In this document: piece by piece, positions 1 through 7,311 of the stretch
Layout: each line of letters starts with the position of its first letter
How positions within the stretch are numbered: position 1 is the stretch's first letter
NCBI RefSeq assembly: GCF_036985595.1
Contig: NZ_BTPU01000043.1
Location: 1-18,009 of the forward strand
DNA from: Vallitalea maricola
GTDB lineage: Bacteria > Bacillota > Clostridia > Lachnospirales > Vallitaleaceae
DNA length: 18,009 nt
Direction: 5' to 3'
Notes under the pieces: model-generated
The model's input: only the letters and a program-made list of their open reading frames with translations
The model's database searches: none
Told to the model about the DNA's origin: nothing
Program-made: the position numbers and the translations under genes

Positions 1-20
1 TACAATAAGTTGACACTATC
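1..20. mobile_element. Terminal tip of an off-window insertion sequence (ISLre2-type end)
   Basis: These 20 bases (tacaataagttgacactatc) are the exact reverse complement of bases 16589-16608, the outer end of the ISLre2-family element at the right of the window. Identity stops right after base 20, as expected at an element boundary. The body of this copy therefore lies left of base 1. Its orientation cannot be told, because both ends of such elements are inverted repeats. The repeat match is seen directly; assignment to ISLre2 is inferred from the transposase next to the other copy. Confidence 0.75.
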
Positions 21-33
21 ACTTTTATGCGAT

Positions 34-66
34 AATTTTACATTCTATATGTATAAATGTAAAATT
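34..66. repeat. Perfect 11-bp inverted repeat in the gene-free left flank
   Basis: The arms aattttacatt (34-44) and aatgtaaaatt (56-66) are perfectly complementary around an 11-base loop. The stem is almost all A-T and has no clear T-tract after it on either strand, so it is not a convincing terminator. Bases 21-229 hold no gene. They also contain a short 6-bp inverted repeat (GATACA at 170-175, TGTATC at 187-192) that could help end the leftward sugar operon, and an AT palindrome at 90-102. Confidence 0.5.
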
Positions 67-229
67 TACTTATAAAAAACAGTTGTTTCCTATATTATAT
101 AGAATCCTAATAATAGATACTAGTTTACGGTTCTTAAGACTTTTTATAATAAAATAAGGACTACCTCCTGATACACCCTGTTTCAATGTATCCGTGAGAT
201 AGTTCCCATATATTTCTATGATACAATAA

Positions 230-1045
230 TTAACTTTTTACACTACCTGCTGTTACACTCTCTATAATCTGCTTCTGTGCAAAGAAGTAGAAGATAATAA
301 CTGGTATTATACTAAGTGTTAACCCTGCAAGTGCTAAGTGCCATTGTTTAGTATATTGACCGAAGAAATAGAATATCCTAAGAGGTATTGTATGAGTTTC
401 TTCATTATTAATAGTCAATGATGGTAATAGATAGTCGTTCCATATCCAAACCATATTTAACAGTGCAACTGTTATGGAAATAGGTTTCAATATTGGAAAT
501 ATAACATATATATAAGTTTGCAAACTATTACATCCATCTATAGTAGCAGCCTCATCTAAACTACGAGGTATACTTTTAATAAAACCATGGTAAAGGAATA
601 TGGACAAACTGGAACCAAATCCCAAATACATAAATATTATCCCTGGTATATTTAACATGTGCAAATTTCCCATTAAACGAACTAATGGAAGCATAACAGA
701 TTGAAAAGGTATCAACATAGCCGCTATAAACATATATAGAATAAGATTAGCTATCTTATTATTTGTTCTCTGAATCATCCATGCAGCCATAGAAGCGAAT
801 ATAATTATTACTATAATACTTATAAGTGTTATCAAAAACGAATTAAAAAATACTTTTATAAAATCCAGTTCTTTCCAAGCTTTTATATAGTTATCAAAAT
901 TCAAACCTTTTGGTAAGCTTAGAGTATTCAAGAACAGTTCTTTCTTCGTCTTGAATGAGTTAGTAAGTATGATATAAAATGGTGCTAAAAATAATAATCC
1001 TATTACGCTACCTATAATTCCTGTAATAACTTTATTGGCTTTCAT
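230..1045 (-). CDS. Carbohydrate ABC transporter permease, MalG/LacG type
   Basis: Inner-membrane subunit of a CUT1-family sugar importer. The 271-residue length is usual for the MalG branch. The N-terminal membrane segment (about 8-30) is followed by several more hydrophobic segments. The conserved EAA loop that contacts the ATPase lies at about residues 160-190 and includes LDEAATIDG. The ATG overlaps the stop of the upstream permease by one base (TAATG), and the GGGGAGGTGG stretch before it lies inside that gene, so the two permeases are likely translationally coupled and made in equal amounts. It is the last gene of the operon that starts with the binding protein at 3366. Substrate is inferred from the neighbours (MalR-like regulator, GH65 phosphorylase) to be maltose or a related alpha-glucoside; the sequence alone does not prove this. 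Confidence 0.92.
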   Translation of the reverse strand: MKANKVITGIIGSVIGLLFLAPFYIILTNSFKTKKELFLNTLSLPKGLNFDNYIKAWKELDFIKVFFNSFLITLISIIVIIIFASMAAWMIQRTNNKIANLILYMFIAAMLIPFQSVMLPLVRLMGNLHMLNIPGIIFMYLGFGSSLSIFLYHGFIKSIPRSLDEAATIDGCNSLQTYIYVIFPILKPISITVALLNMVWIWNDYLLPSLTINNEETHTIPLRIFYFFGQYTKQWHLALAGLTLSIIPVIIFYFFAQKQIIESVTAGSVKS

Positions 1046-1908
1046 TACATCTCCACCTCCCCTTTCTTAGAAAAATACACTTGAATAAGGGAAATCAAAG
1101 CTATAACTACAAAGAAAATGATTGCCTTTGCTTGTGCCTGACCCATCTTATTGAACTTGAATGCTGTATTGTAAATGTTAAGAGCGAGCATCTGTGTAGA
1201 GTTTCTTGGTGCTCCACCAGTTAATGACAAGTTTTGGTCATATAGCTTAAAAGCATTGGACAATGTTAAGAATAGACAAACTGTAAATCCTGGTCTTATT
1301 AATGGGAATATAATATGTTTCATTCTATTCTTGAAATTAGCGCCATCAATCTTAGATGCCTCTATAAGTTCAGTAGGTATATTTTGCAAAGCTGCAATAT
1401 ATATAATCATGATGTATCCTGACATTTGCCAGCACATAAGGATTACTAATCCCCAAAATCCTGTTTCTGTAGTGGATAACCATCCAAGTAGCCATTTTGC
1501 ACCTGTTGCGTCACCAATCATAGCAAATACTTTAACAAATATAAATTGCCATATAAATCCTAGAATTAATCCTCCAATAAGATTAGGCATAAAGAATATA
1601 GTTCTAAGTACATTCTGGATTTTTAATTTTCTGGTTACTATTATTGCTAAAGTAAATCCTATAATATTAATTAATAATACTGATGCTACCGCAAATAAGA
1701 TTGTAAAAAGAAAGGAACTGCCAAAACCCTTATCACTAAAAATTTCAGCATAATTACTAAATCCAATAAAGCTTACATCGCTTTTGATACCATTCCAGTC
1801 AGTAAAGGAATAGTATATTCCAAATATGAATGGAATAATTACTGTAATTGTAAATGCTATAAAACATGGTGCAATAAATCCATAAAAAGCTACTTTACTA
1901 CGTCTCAT
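1045..1908 (-). CDS. Carbohydrate ABC transporter permease, MalF/LacF/UgpA type
   Basis: Partner permease of the CUT1 sugar importer, 287 residues from the chosen start. Hydrophobic segments span about 7-32, 66-92, 103-128, 152-174, 210-228 and 260-280. The EAA loop lies at about 178-200 and contains LIEASKIDGAN. The reading frame is open to a TTG at 1914, but AGGAGG lies 7 bases before the ATG at 1908 and only one base before that TTG, so 1908 is the better start. It is preceded by about 150 gene-free bases with a strong hairpin and overlaps the next permease by one base. The short N-terminus, without the large extra region of E. coli MalF, is normal for Gram-positive members. The sugar transported is inferred only. 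Confidence 0.92.
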   Translation of the reverse strand: MRRSKVAFYGFIAPCFIAFTITVIIPFIFGIYYSFTDWNGIKSDVSFIGFSNYAEIFSDKGFGSSFLFTILFAVASVLLINIIGFTLAIIVTRKLKIQNVLRTIFFMPNLIGGLILGFIWQFIFVKVFAMIGDATGAKWLLGWLSTTETGFWGLVILMCWQMSGYIMIIYIAALQNIPTELIEASKIDGANFKNRMKHIIFPLIRPGFTVCLFLTLSNAFKLYDQNLSLTGGAPRNSTQMLALNIYNTAFKFNKMGQAQAKAIIFFVVIALISLIQVYFSKKGEVEM

Positions 1909-1991
1909 ATGCAAACCTCCTTAACTGTTTTTTGTTTTAATTATTATGCTATTTATCATAGCCTTTTATGCTGTTAATACTTCATATCCAT

Positions 1992-2042
1992 ATATAAAGC
2001 AGAAAACAGTCTATTACTTGCTAACCGTTCACTGCTTTATAT
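1992..2042 (-). repeat. Intercistronic hairpin between binding protein and permease genes
   Basis: Reading leftward, ATATAAAGCAG and CTGCTTTATAT form a perfect 11-bp stem. Past a 2x2 internal loop, AACGGTT and GACTGTT add about 7 pairs including two G-U pairs. No T-tract follows, so it looks like an RNA-stabilising or processing structure rather than a full terminator. This would leave more binding-protein message than permease message, as in many sugar and amino-acid importer operons. That role is inferred. Confidence 0.6.
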
Positions 2043-2064
2043 TATATTTCATATTGCTAGTTTA

Positions 2065-3366
2065 TTATTTTCTACCTTCAGCCCATTTATCTTTGGCATC
2101 TTTGATTAAGTCTTCCCATGATAAGTCACCTAATAAATATCCTTGGATATCAGCGCCTAATACGTCCATACCCCAACCTGTTGGATATCCCATGAATACC
2201 CATGGCATTGTTTTACCTTCGTTGCTGTATCTTAAAATATCTTTAGCAAGTGGATCACTTGGTTGAAGTTCATCTGATTCATATCCAGTAAAAGCAGGAA
2301 TGAATTTGAAATCGTTAATGATTCTTTTCTTACCCTCATCAGAAGTATATAACCAGTTCAAGAAATCTTTTGCAGCAGCTATTTCAGCTTCGCTCTTAGC
2401 GCTGTTTACTGCCCAATAGTTAGGGATTCCAACTGGAATAGAATCTTCGTTAACACCTTCAAGTGGTAAAGGCAATAATCCAATATTTGAAGCAAGTTCT
2501 TCATCAATACCAGCTATACTTCCATATGCCCAGTTACCTTGTTGAATAAGTGCAACTCTACCGATTGAGAACATTTCTTCTACTTGTGTAGAGTAGTCTA
2601 CGCTGTTTAATGAACCTCTTGTTCCATCTGGCTGATATGCATAATCTGCTTGAAGATCAAGTAATTTCTTCCATGCATCAGCATATGGCATTTCAATTGT
2701 CTTAGCTTCATAAGCTTCATTTACAGATTTGAACTCATTAGCGAATTGGATATTTGCAAGATGTAATCCTGTTACCCAAGTCTCTTTTGCTGGAAATGCA
2801 AATACTGCTTTAAGTTCTAATTCATCTTTCATAGAATCTAATTTCTTAACAGCTTCTTCAAGAGCTTTGAATGAAGTAATTGTAGCAGGATCAATATCAG
2901 CTTTTTCAAAAATTGCTTTATTGTATATCAATCCATAACCTTCTTGGTTGAATGGTAATCCGTATACTTTACCATCAACTGTAACTGAATCCAAAGTTCC
3001 AGCAAATGCTGCTTTAACCCATGGTTCTTGTGATAAATCTGCTAAGTTGTCTTTCCAATCATAAACATCTTGTAAACCACCAACATTAAATATTGCAGGT
3101 TCTTTTCCCGATGCAAATCTAGACTTTAAAGCAGCACCATAATCGTCTCCGCCACCCACTGTTTCAATATTAATAGTTATGTTTTCATTTTGCTTCATAT
3201 ATTCATCTGCAGCAGCTTCTAGAGCCTCTTTTGCTTCTACTTTAAATTGAAAAATATCAACAGTTGCTTTTTCCTTATCATTTGTATCAGTATTTGATTT
3301 ACATCCTGCTATAGCAAATACTAATACTAGTAAAATAGATATAGTCTTAAAAATCTTATTTTTCAT
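2065..3366 (-). CDS. Sugar ABC transporter substrate-binding lipoprotein (family 1 solute-binding protein)
   Basis: Extracellular sugar receptor of the CUT1 importer, 433 residues. The N-terminus is a lipoprotein signal: MKNK, a hydrophobic stretch, then the lipobox IAGC with Cys22 as the predicted lipidation site, followed by a polar linker. The mature part has features usual for family 1 binding proteins, such as the early GGGDDYGAALKSRFASG stretch, VDGKVYGLPF, and aromatic-rich segments that could stack on sugar rings. The frame is open back to a TTG at 3441, but the ATG at 3366 has AAAGGGG in front of it and begins the signal peptide exactly. It heads an operon with the two permeases, under a strong promoter at 3559-3587 and an operator at 3535-3547. 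No ATPase gene accompanies it. Maltose or a maltodextrin-like ligand is suggested by context only. Confidence 0.92.
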   Translation of the reverse strand: MKNKIFKTISILLVLVFAIAGCKSNTDTNDKEKATVDIFQFKVEAKEALEAAADEYMKQNENITINIETVGGGDDYGAALKSRFASGKEPAIFNVGGLQDVYDWKDNLADLSQEPWVKAAFAGTLDSVTVDGKVYGLPFNQEGYGLIYNKAIFEKADIDPATITSFKALEEAVKKLDSMKDELELKAVFAFPAKETWVTGLHLANIQFANEFKSVNEAYEAKTIEMPYADAWKKLLDLQADYAYQPDGTRGSLNSVDYSTQVEEMFSIGRVALIQQGNWAYGSIAGIDEELASNIGLLPLPLEGVNEDSIPVGIPNYWAVNSAKSEAEIAAAKDFLNWLYTSDEGKKRIINDFKFIPAFTGYESDELQPSDPLAKDILRYSNEGKTMPWVFMGYPTGWGMDVLGADIQGYLLGDLSWEDLIKDAKDKWAEGRK

Positions 3367-3534
3367 TTCTATTTCCCCTTTTCTCTGATTTTCTCGCAAT
3401 CGCTTGCATTTATTGTGGTAATAGTCATTATCCAATGTCAAATATATGTAATTTTTTTCTTTTACATAATCTTTAGATAAATCTTTTTTTCCTTATTATG
3501 TTAGTATAACCATTATTTGCTTAGTTATTAATAA

Positions 3535-3547
3535 TGCAACCGTTTGC
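3535..3547. promoter_or_regulatory. LacI/MalR-type operator at the sugar-uptake operon
   Basis: TGCAACCGTTTGC is an imperfect palindrome (GCAA-N-CG-N-TTGC) of the kind bound by MalR and other LacI-family proteins. The same 12-bp core occurs on the opposite strand before the GH65 gene at 7175-7186. It lies about 5-16 bases downstream of the predicted transcription start, where a bound repressor would block the polymerase. The likely binder is the LacI-family protein encoded at 3721. A CcpA site is a weaker alternative because the outer bases fit the cre consensus less well. Confidence 0.75.
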
Positions 3548-3558
3548 CTTACAAATGA

Positions 3559-3587
3559 AGTATATCACGTGATTTAGAAATTGTCAA
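3559..3587 (-). promoter_or_regulatory. Sigma-A promoter of the sugar-uptake operon
   Basis: On the minus strand TTGACA (3587-3582) and TATACT (3564-3559) are separated by 17 bases, a near-consensus vegetative promoter. The predicted start is near 3552, giving a leader of about 185 bases before the binding-protein ATG. The operator at 3535-3547 sits immediately downstream. Together these explain the long gene-free stretch 3367-3720 between the two divergent genes. Confidence 0.8.
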
Positions 3588-3657
3588 CAAAAAAAAGAAT
3601 TTTCTGTACCAACAGTTTATTAATACTCAACAAATTGCCTAATAATATATGGTTTAG

Positions 3658-3686
3658 TTGATTTTAACTTTTAATTGTTATATAAT
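3658..3686 (+). promoter_or_regulatory. Sigma-A promoter of the LacI-family regulator gene
   Basis: TTGATT (3658-3663) and a perfect TATAAT (3681-3686) are 17 bases apart. The start would be near 3693, about 28 bases before the ATG at 3721. AAAAGGAAG just before the gene gives a ribosome site. No copy of the 12-bp operator overlaps this promoter, although a related sequence lies inside the start of the gene at 3753-3765. Confidence 0.7.
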
Positions 3687-3720
3687 GATTTTACAATAAA
3701 TCTTAAAAGGAAGTGCATTA

Positions 3721-4719
3721 ATGTCCGTAACAATAAAAGATGTAGCTAATCGTGCAAACGTTTCCCCTTCAACTGTATCAAGAGTTATCTCCAATAATTC
3801 CAGAATCAGTGATGCGACCAAAGAACGTGTGAGAGCTGCAATGGCAGAATTAAATTATCAACCAAACTTGATAGCAAGAAGTCTTACCAATAAATCTACC
3901 AAAACCTTAGGACTTCTATTACCTGGTTCCAAAGCTGATTTGTTATTAAATCCATTCTTTGTTCAAGCAATGCGTGGTATCAGCTCTTATGCAAAAGAAA
4001 AAGGATATTATATACTTTTTACACATGCTGATAATGATGAAGACGAAGTTGAGGTTCTATCCAACCTAGTAGGTAGTCAATGGGTTGATGGAATCATCTT
4101 AACAACAGTTAAAGATAATGATAAAAGCATCGCTTTCCTCCAATATAGGAAACATCCTTTTGTAGTTATCGGAAAACCTGATGATGAAAAGATTACTTAT
4201 TGGGTAGATAATGATAACATAAAAGCAATGTATGATGTTGTAGATTTATTAATTAAGAAAGGTAAAAAGAATATTGGATTCATTGGTGGTTCACATGAAT
4301 TTAAAGTAACTAAGTATAGGTTACTAGGTTATTTGAAAGCTCTGAAAATCAATAATATAAAAGCAGACCTTAATCTTATATATGAAAAAGATTATACTGA
4401 AGAAGCAGCCTATGAAGCTACCAAGGAAATGATAGAATACCAAACACCTGATGCCATTGTTACAACAGACGATCTAATTGCTTTTGGAGTACAAAGAGCC
4501 CTATTGGAGCAAGGAATCGAAGATGTATCTTTAGTGGGTTTCAACAATACTGTTATATCTCAGTACAAAAAGCCAAGCATTTCATCCGTTGATATTAACG
4601 CTGAAAAATTAGGCATGTTTGCTGCTAAACTTCTTATTAATCAAATAGAAGATACCCCAATGGAAACCAATAATTATATTATCGATACAAAATTAATAGA
4701 AAGAGATTCAACAAAATAA
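3721..4719 (+). CDS. LacI-family transcriptional regulator, MalR-like
   Basis: DNA-binding repressor of 332 residues, the usual family length. The N-terminal helix-turn-helix covers about residues 4-25, with the recognition helix around SPSTVSRVI. The hinge helix with YQPNLIARSL (46-55) carries Leu55, the residue that normally wedges into the minor groove at the central CG. The rest is a periplasmic-binding-protein-like effector domain, starting at KTLGLLLP and including GFIGG and the VGFNN segment. The head resembles MalR proteins, which recognise GCAAACGTTTGC-like sites, matching the two operators in this window. It is divergent from the uptake operon and convergent with the GH65 gene, so it sits in the middle of its likely regulon. 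The inducer is probably maltose or a related sugar, which is an inference from context. Confidence 0.9.
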   Translation: MSVTIKDVANRANVSPSTVSRVISNNSRISDATKERVRAAMAELNYQPNLIARSLTNKSTKTLGLLLPGSKADLLLNPFFVQAMRGISSYAKEKGYYILFTHADNDEDEVEVLSNLVGSQWVDGIILTTVKDNDKSIAFLQYRKHPFVVIGKPDDEKITYWVDNDNIKAMYDVVDLLIKKGKKNIGFIGGSHEFKVTKYRLLGYLKALKINNIKADLNLIYEKDYTEEAAYEATKEMIEYQTPDAIVTTDDLIAFGVQRALLEQGIEDVSLVGFNNTVISQYKKPSISSVDINAEKLGMFAAKLLINQIEDTPMETNNYIIDTKLIERDSTK

Positions 4720-4809
4720 AGGATATACTATATTATTAAAAGCATATTTACCTTAATTTATAAGTTATGGTATTAATATCTCCAATAATATAGTACATCC
4801 TTTTTATTT
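4718..4809. terminator. Bidirectional terminator between the regulator and GH65 genes
   Basis: A 17-base arm at 4721-4737 pairs with 4784-4800 with a single G-U, extended by AAA/TTT, and is followed by TTTTTATTT. On the minus strand the same stem is followed by TTTATTTTG. The two genes converge here, so one structure can stop both. The 46-base interior contains a second small hairpin (TACCTTAA with TTATGGTA). Confidence 0.75.
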
Positions 4810-4844
4810 ATATAGCTATCGCAAAGTTCTAATATTTAATTATT

Positions 4845-7139
4845 CTATATTTCTATTTTATTATTCTTATTTATAGTGTATTTTTGTTTAAATACATTGA
4901 TAATAACGTCATCACCTGATATTAATTCTATTATTACTGAGTTACCTACTTTTACATTAAGAAGGCTGTCTCTGAAAAGAATCCTGAATGAATATTCTTG
5001 CCATGACTTTGGTAAAAATGGTGAAAGGTATAATTCATTATCTTTAACTTTCAAACCTCCAAAACCATGTACTACAGACATCCATGTACCTGCCATACTT
5101 GTTATATGAAGTCCATCGTCACTATCACAGTTGTAATTATCAAGATCTAGTCTAGCAGTTCTAAGGTATAGCTCGTAAGCTTTTTTCTCATAACCTAACT
5201 GACTAGCGATAATTGAGTAAATACATGGTGATAATGAGGATTCATGAACTGTTCTAGGTTCATAGAAATCAAAGTTACGTTTGATAGTATCTAGATCGTA
5301 TCTGTCATTGAAGAAATAGATACCTTGCATAACATCCGCTTGTTTTATGAAACAAGAACGTAATATTCTATCCCAAGACCAATTTTGATTAATTGGCAGA
5401 TTACCTTCAGGTAATTCTTTTACTAATATCTGCTCTTTATCCATATAACCATCTTGTTGAGAAAAAACTTTTTCCTCTTCAATATATGGATAATACATCT
5501 TATCAATTATATCTTTCCACTTATCTACTTCTTGTTCTTTTAATTCTAATTTTTGCAATAACCTATAATAGATATCACTATATTCGTTCTTTACATAGTC
5601 GAGAGCTTCCATTGCATATCCTAATGTCCAGCTGGCTATTGTATTAGTATACCAGTTATTGTTTACATTGTTCTCATATTCATTAGGACCTGTAACTCCT
5701 AAAATCATATATTTATCTTTAGCTTTATTATAATTAACTCTATCAGCCCAGAAACGACTTATCTCAACTAAAACTTCAATTCCATAATCAGCGAGATGTT
5801 TCTTGTCTCCTGTATAATTAACATAATTGTATATAGCATATGCTATGGCACCATTTCTATGAATTTCTTCGAATGTTATTTCCCATTCATTATGGCACTC
5901 TTCTCCATTCATAGTAACCATAGGATATAATGCACCCTTGAAGCCTAGTTTTCTTGCATTTTCTTTTGCTTTTTCCAGATGATTATAACGATATATCAAT
6001 AAGTTTTTAGCTATTTTACTTGGTGCAGTACTTAAATAGAAAGGTAAACAATATGCCTCTGTATCCCAATATGTGCTACCCCCGTATTTTTCACCAGTGA
6101 ATCCTTTTGGTCCAATATTCAATCTTTGATCTTCCCCTGTATACGTCTGATTAAGATGGAATATATTGAATCTAATTCCTTGCTGAGCTTTTTTATCACC
6201 TACTATGGTTATATCATTTTCTTCCCATTTGTTGTCCCATGTTTCTTTGTGAGCCTCAAACAAATTGTCATAACCAGATTCATAAGCTTTATTTACTGCA
6301 TTAACAGCTTTATTAACTAAATCTTCATTATTATAGTCTCTATTAGTAACTGCTGAAATGTATTTGGTTAGAGTAATTTCATCTCCAGTTTTAACAGATA
6401 CACTTAATAGATTAGCTACATAATCTTCTTTAGAAATTAAAGTCATTTCTTTTGGGTGGAACTTATCATTTTTATTTGATAATTCATATTTCATAGCGCA
6501 TGAAACACGGAAGTCCAGTTTTTTGGTTTTCATATTAAGATAACATAAATTATCTTCTGCCTTTTTCTCTACTTCTTCCCAGAAGTATTCATCATAATTA
6601 GAATCTTCATTGACTACTTTTCCATCTAGATATGGATTCAATGTTATTTCACCATCATAGTTCAATGGGATAACAGAGTATTTTATAGCAGCTATCTCAG
6701 ATTCAGCCATACTTAAAAATCTTTTACTGATTATTTTAGTTTTGTTATTGTTTTTATCAACAGCAACAAAACTTCTTTCTAAATAACCATGCTTCATATT
6801 TAGTATACGTTGAAAATCGATTACAGTACACTTTGCAATATCTAGTTCCAATCCATTAACTTTAACATCAATTCCAATAAAATTAATACCATTAAGTACT
6901 TTTGCAAACCACTCTGGATAACCGTTTTTCCACCATCCTACTTTGGTTTTGTCAGGGTAATAGATACCTGCATAATAAGTACCTGAAAGACTGTCGCCTG
7001 AGTATTTTTCTTCAAAATTACCACGTATGCCCATATGGCCATTTCCAAGACTCATAGCGCTTTCAGCTACCCTATTATATTCAGGTTCAAAACCCTCTTC
7101 TATAATAAGCCAATCATCACTATTAAAATATTCTCTCAC
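4845..7139 (-). CDS. Glycoside hydrolase family 65 phosphorylase, probably maltose phosphorylase
   Basis: Cytoplasmic inverting phosphorylase of 764 residues, with no signal peptide. GH65 maltose phosphorylases convert maltose plus phosphate to glucose and beta-glucose 1-phosphate. Visible features are the N-terminal LGNGHMGIRG stretch, GGSTYWDTEAY near 353-363, ECHNEWEITFEEIHRN near 414-429, and GPNEY with the expected general-acid Glu487. IKQADV (598-603) and HESSLSP (632-638) carry residues expected around the sugar and phosphate. Length, the CHNEWE segment and the Glu487 position resemble Lactobacillus maltose phosphorylase from memory. Other alpha-glucobiose specificities (kojibiose, nigerose, trehalose) are less likely but not excluded. 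The start is GTG, preceded by AGGTAGGTG, and an in-frame TAA lies three codons upstream. It is a single-gene unit with its own promoter and operator. No beta-phosphoglucomutase gene is nearby. Confidence 0.9.
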   Translation of the reverse strand: MREYFNSDDWLIIEEGFEPEYNRVAESAMSLGNGHMGIRGNFEEKYSGDSLSGTYYAGIYYPDKTKVGWWKNGYPEWFAKVLNGINFIGIDVKVNGLELDIAKCTVIDFQRILNMKHGYLERSFVAVDKNNNKTKIISKRFLSMAESEIAAIKYSVIPLNYDGEITLNPYLDGKVVNEDSNYDEYFWEEVEKKAEDNLCYLNMKTKKLDFRVSCAMKYELSNKNDKFHPKEMTLISKEDYVANLLSVSVKTGDEITLTKYISAVTNRDYNNEDLVNKAVNAVNKAYESGYDNLFEAHKETWDNKWEENDITIVGDKKAQQGIRFNIFHLNQTYTGEDQRLNIGPKGFTGEKYGGSTYWDTEAYCLPFYLSTAPSKIAKNLLIYRYNHLEKAKENARKLGFKGALYPMVTMNGEECHNEWEITFEEIHRNGAIAYAIYNYVNYTGDKKHLADYGIEVLVEISRFWADRVNYNKAKDKYMILGVTGPNEYENNVNNNWYTNTIASWTLGYAMEALDYVKNEYSDIYYRLLQKLELKEQEVDKWKDIIDKMYYPYIEEEKVFSQQDGYMDKEQILVKELPEGNLPINQNWSWDRILRSCFIKQADVMQGIYFFNDRYDLDTIKRNFDFYEPRTVHESSLSPCIYSIIASQLGYEKKAYELYLRTARLDLDNYNCDSDDGLHITSMAGTWMSVVHGFGGLKVKDNELYLSPFLPKSWQEYSFRILFRDSLLNVKVGNSVIIELISGDDVIINVFKQKYTINKNNKIEI

Positions 7140-7173
7140 GAATATTTACACCTACCTTTTCAGATTATTTATG

Positions 7174-7186
7174 TGCAAACGGTTGC
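7174..7186. promoter_or_regulatory. LacI/MalR-type operator at the GH65 gene
   Basis: TGCAAACGGTTGC has the same 12-bp core, on the opposite strand, as the operator at 3536-3547. It lies about 7-18 bases downstream of the predicted GH65 transcription start, almost the same position as at the uptake operon. This suggests joint control of both units by the regulator encoded at 3721. Confidence 0.75.
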
Positions 7187-7199
7187 GTTGATGATTAAA

Positions 7200-7228
7200 A
7201 TTATATTATAGTTTAACAAATAAATCAA
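7200..7228 (-). promoter_or_regulatory. Sigma-A promoter of the GH65 gene
   Basis: On the minus strand TTGATT (7228-7223) and TATAAT (7205-7200) are 17 bases apart. A second overlapping TATAAT lies at 7210-7205 without a good -35 box. The predicted start is near 7193, giving a leader of about 55 bases with the operator inside it. Confidence 0.7.
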
Positions 7229-7260
7229 GTATAAAATGAATTATTTTTCCAATAAATTAA

Positions 7261-7283
7261 TTCATGATTATAATAATTATGAA
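7261..7283 (-). terminator. Weak AT-rich hairpin after the phosphate sensor kinase gene
   Basis: ttcatgattat and ataattatgaa pair at 10 of 11 positions around a single base. In the leftward direction T-rich sequence follows. The stem has little G or C, so it is a weak candidate for the end of the pst-pho operon. No better structure was seen between 7229 and 7311. Confidence 0.3.
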
Positions 7284-7311
7284 AATACCTACTACAAATC
7301 ATATAATTCCC

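Noticed and set aside
1175..1753. Plus-strand open frame of 192 codons opposite the permease gene
   Set aside because: It is antisense to a clear permease, has no ribosome site and no recognisable family.
1909..1914. TTG at 1914 as start of the MalF-type permease
   Set aside because: It is one base from the AGGAGG ribosome site; the ATG at 1908 has ideal spacing.
3367..3441. N-terminal extension of the sugar-binding protein to a TTG at 3441
   Set aside because: It would bury the lipoprotein signal behind 25 polar residues; the ATG at 3366 has a ribosome site and starts the signal exactly.
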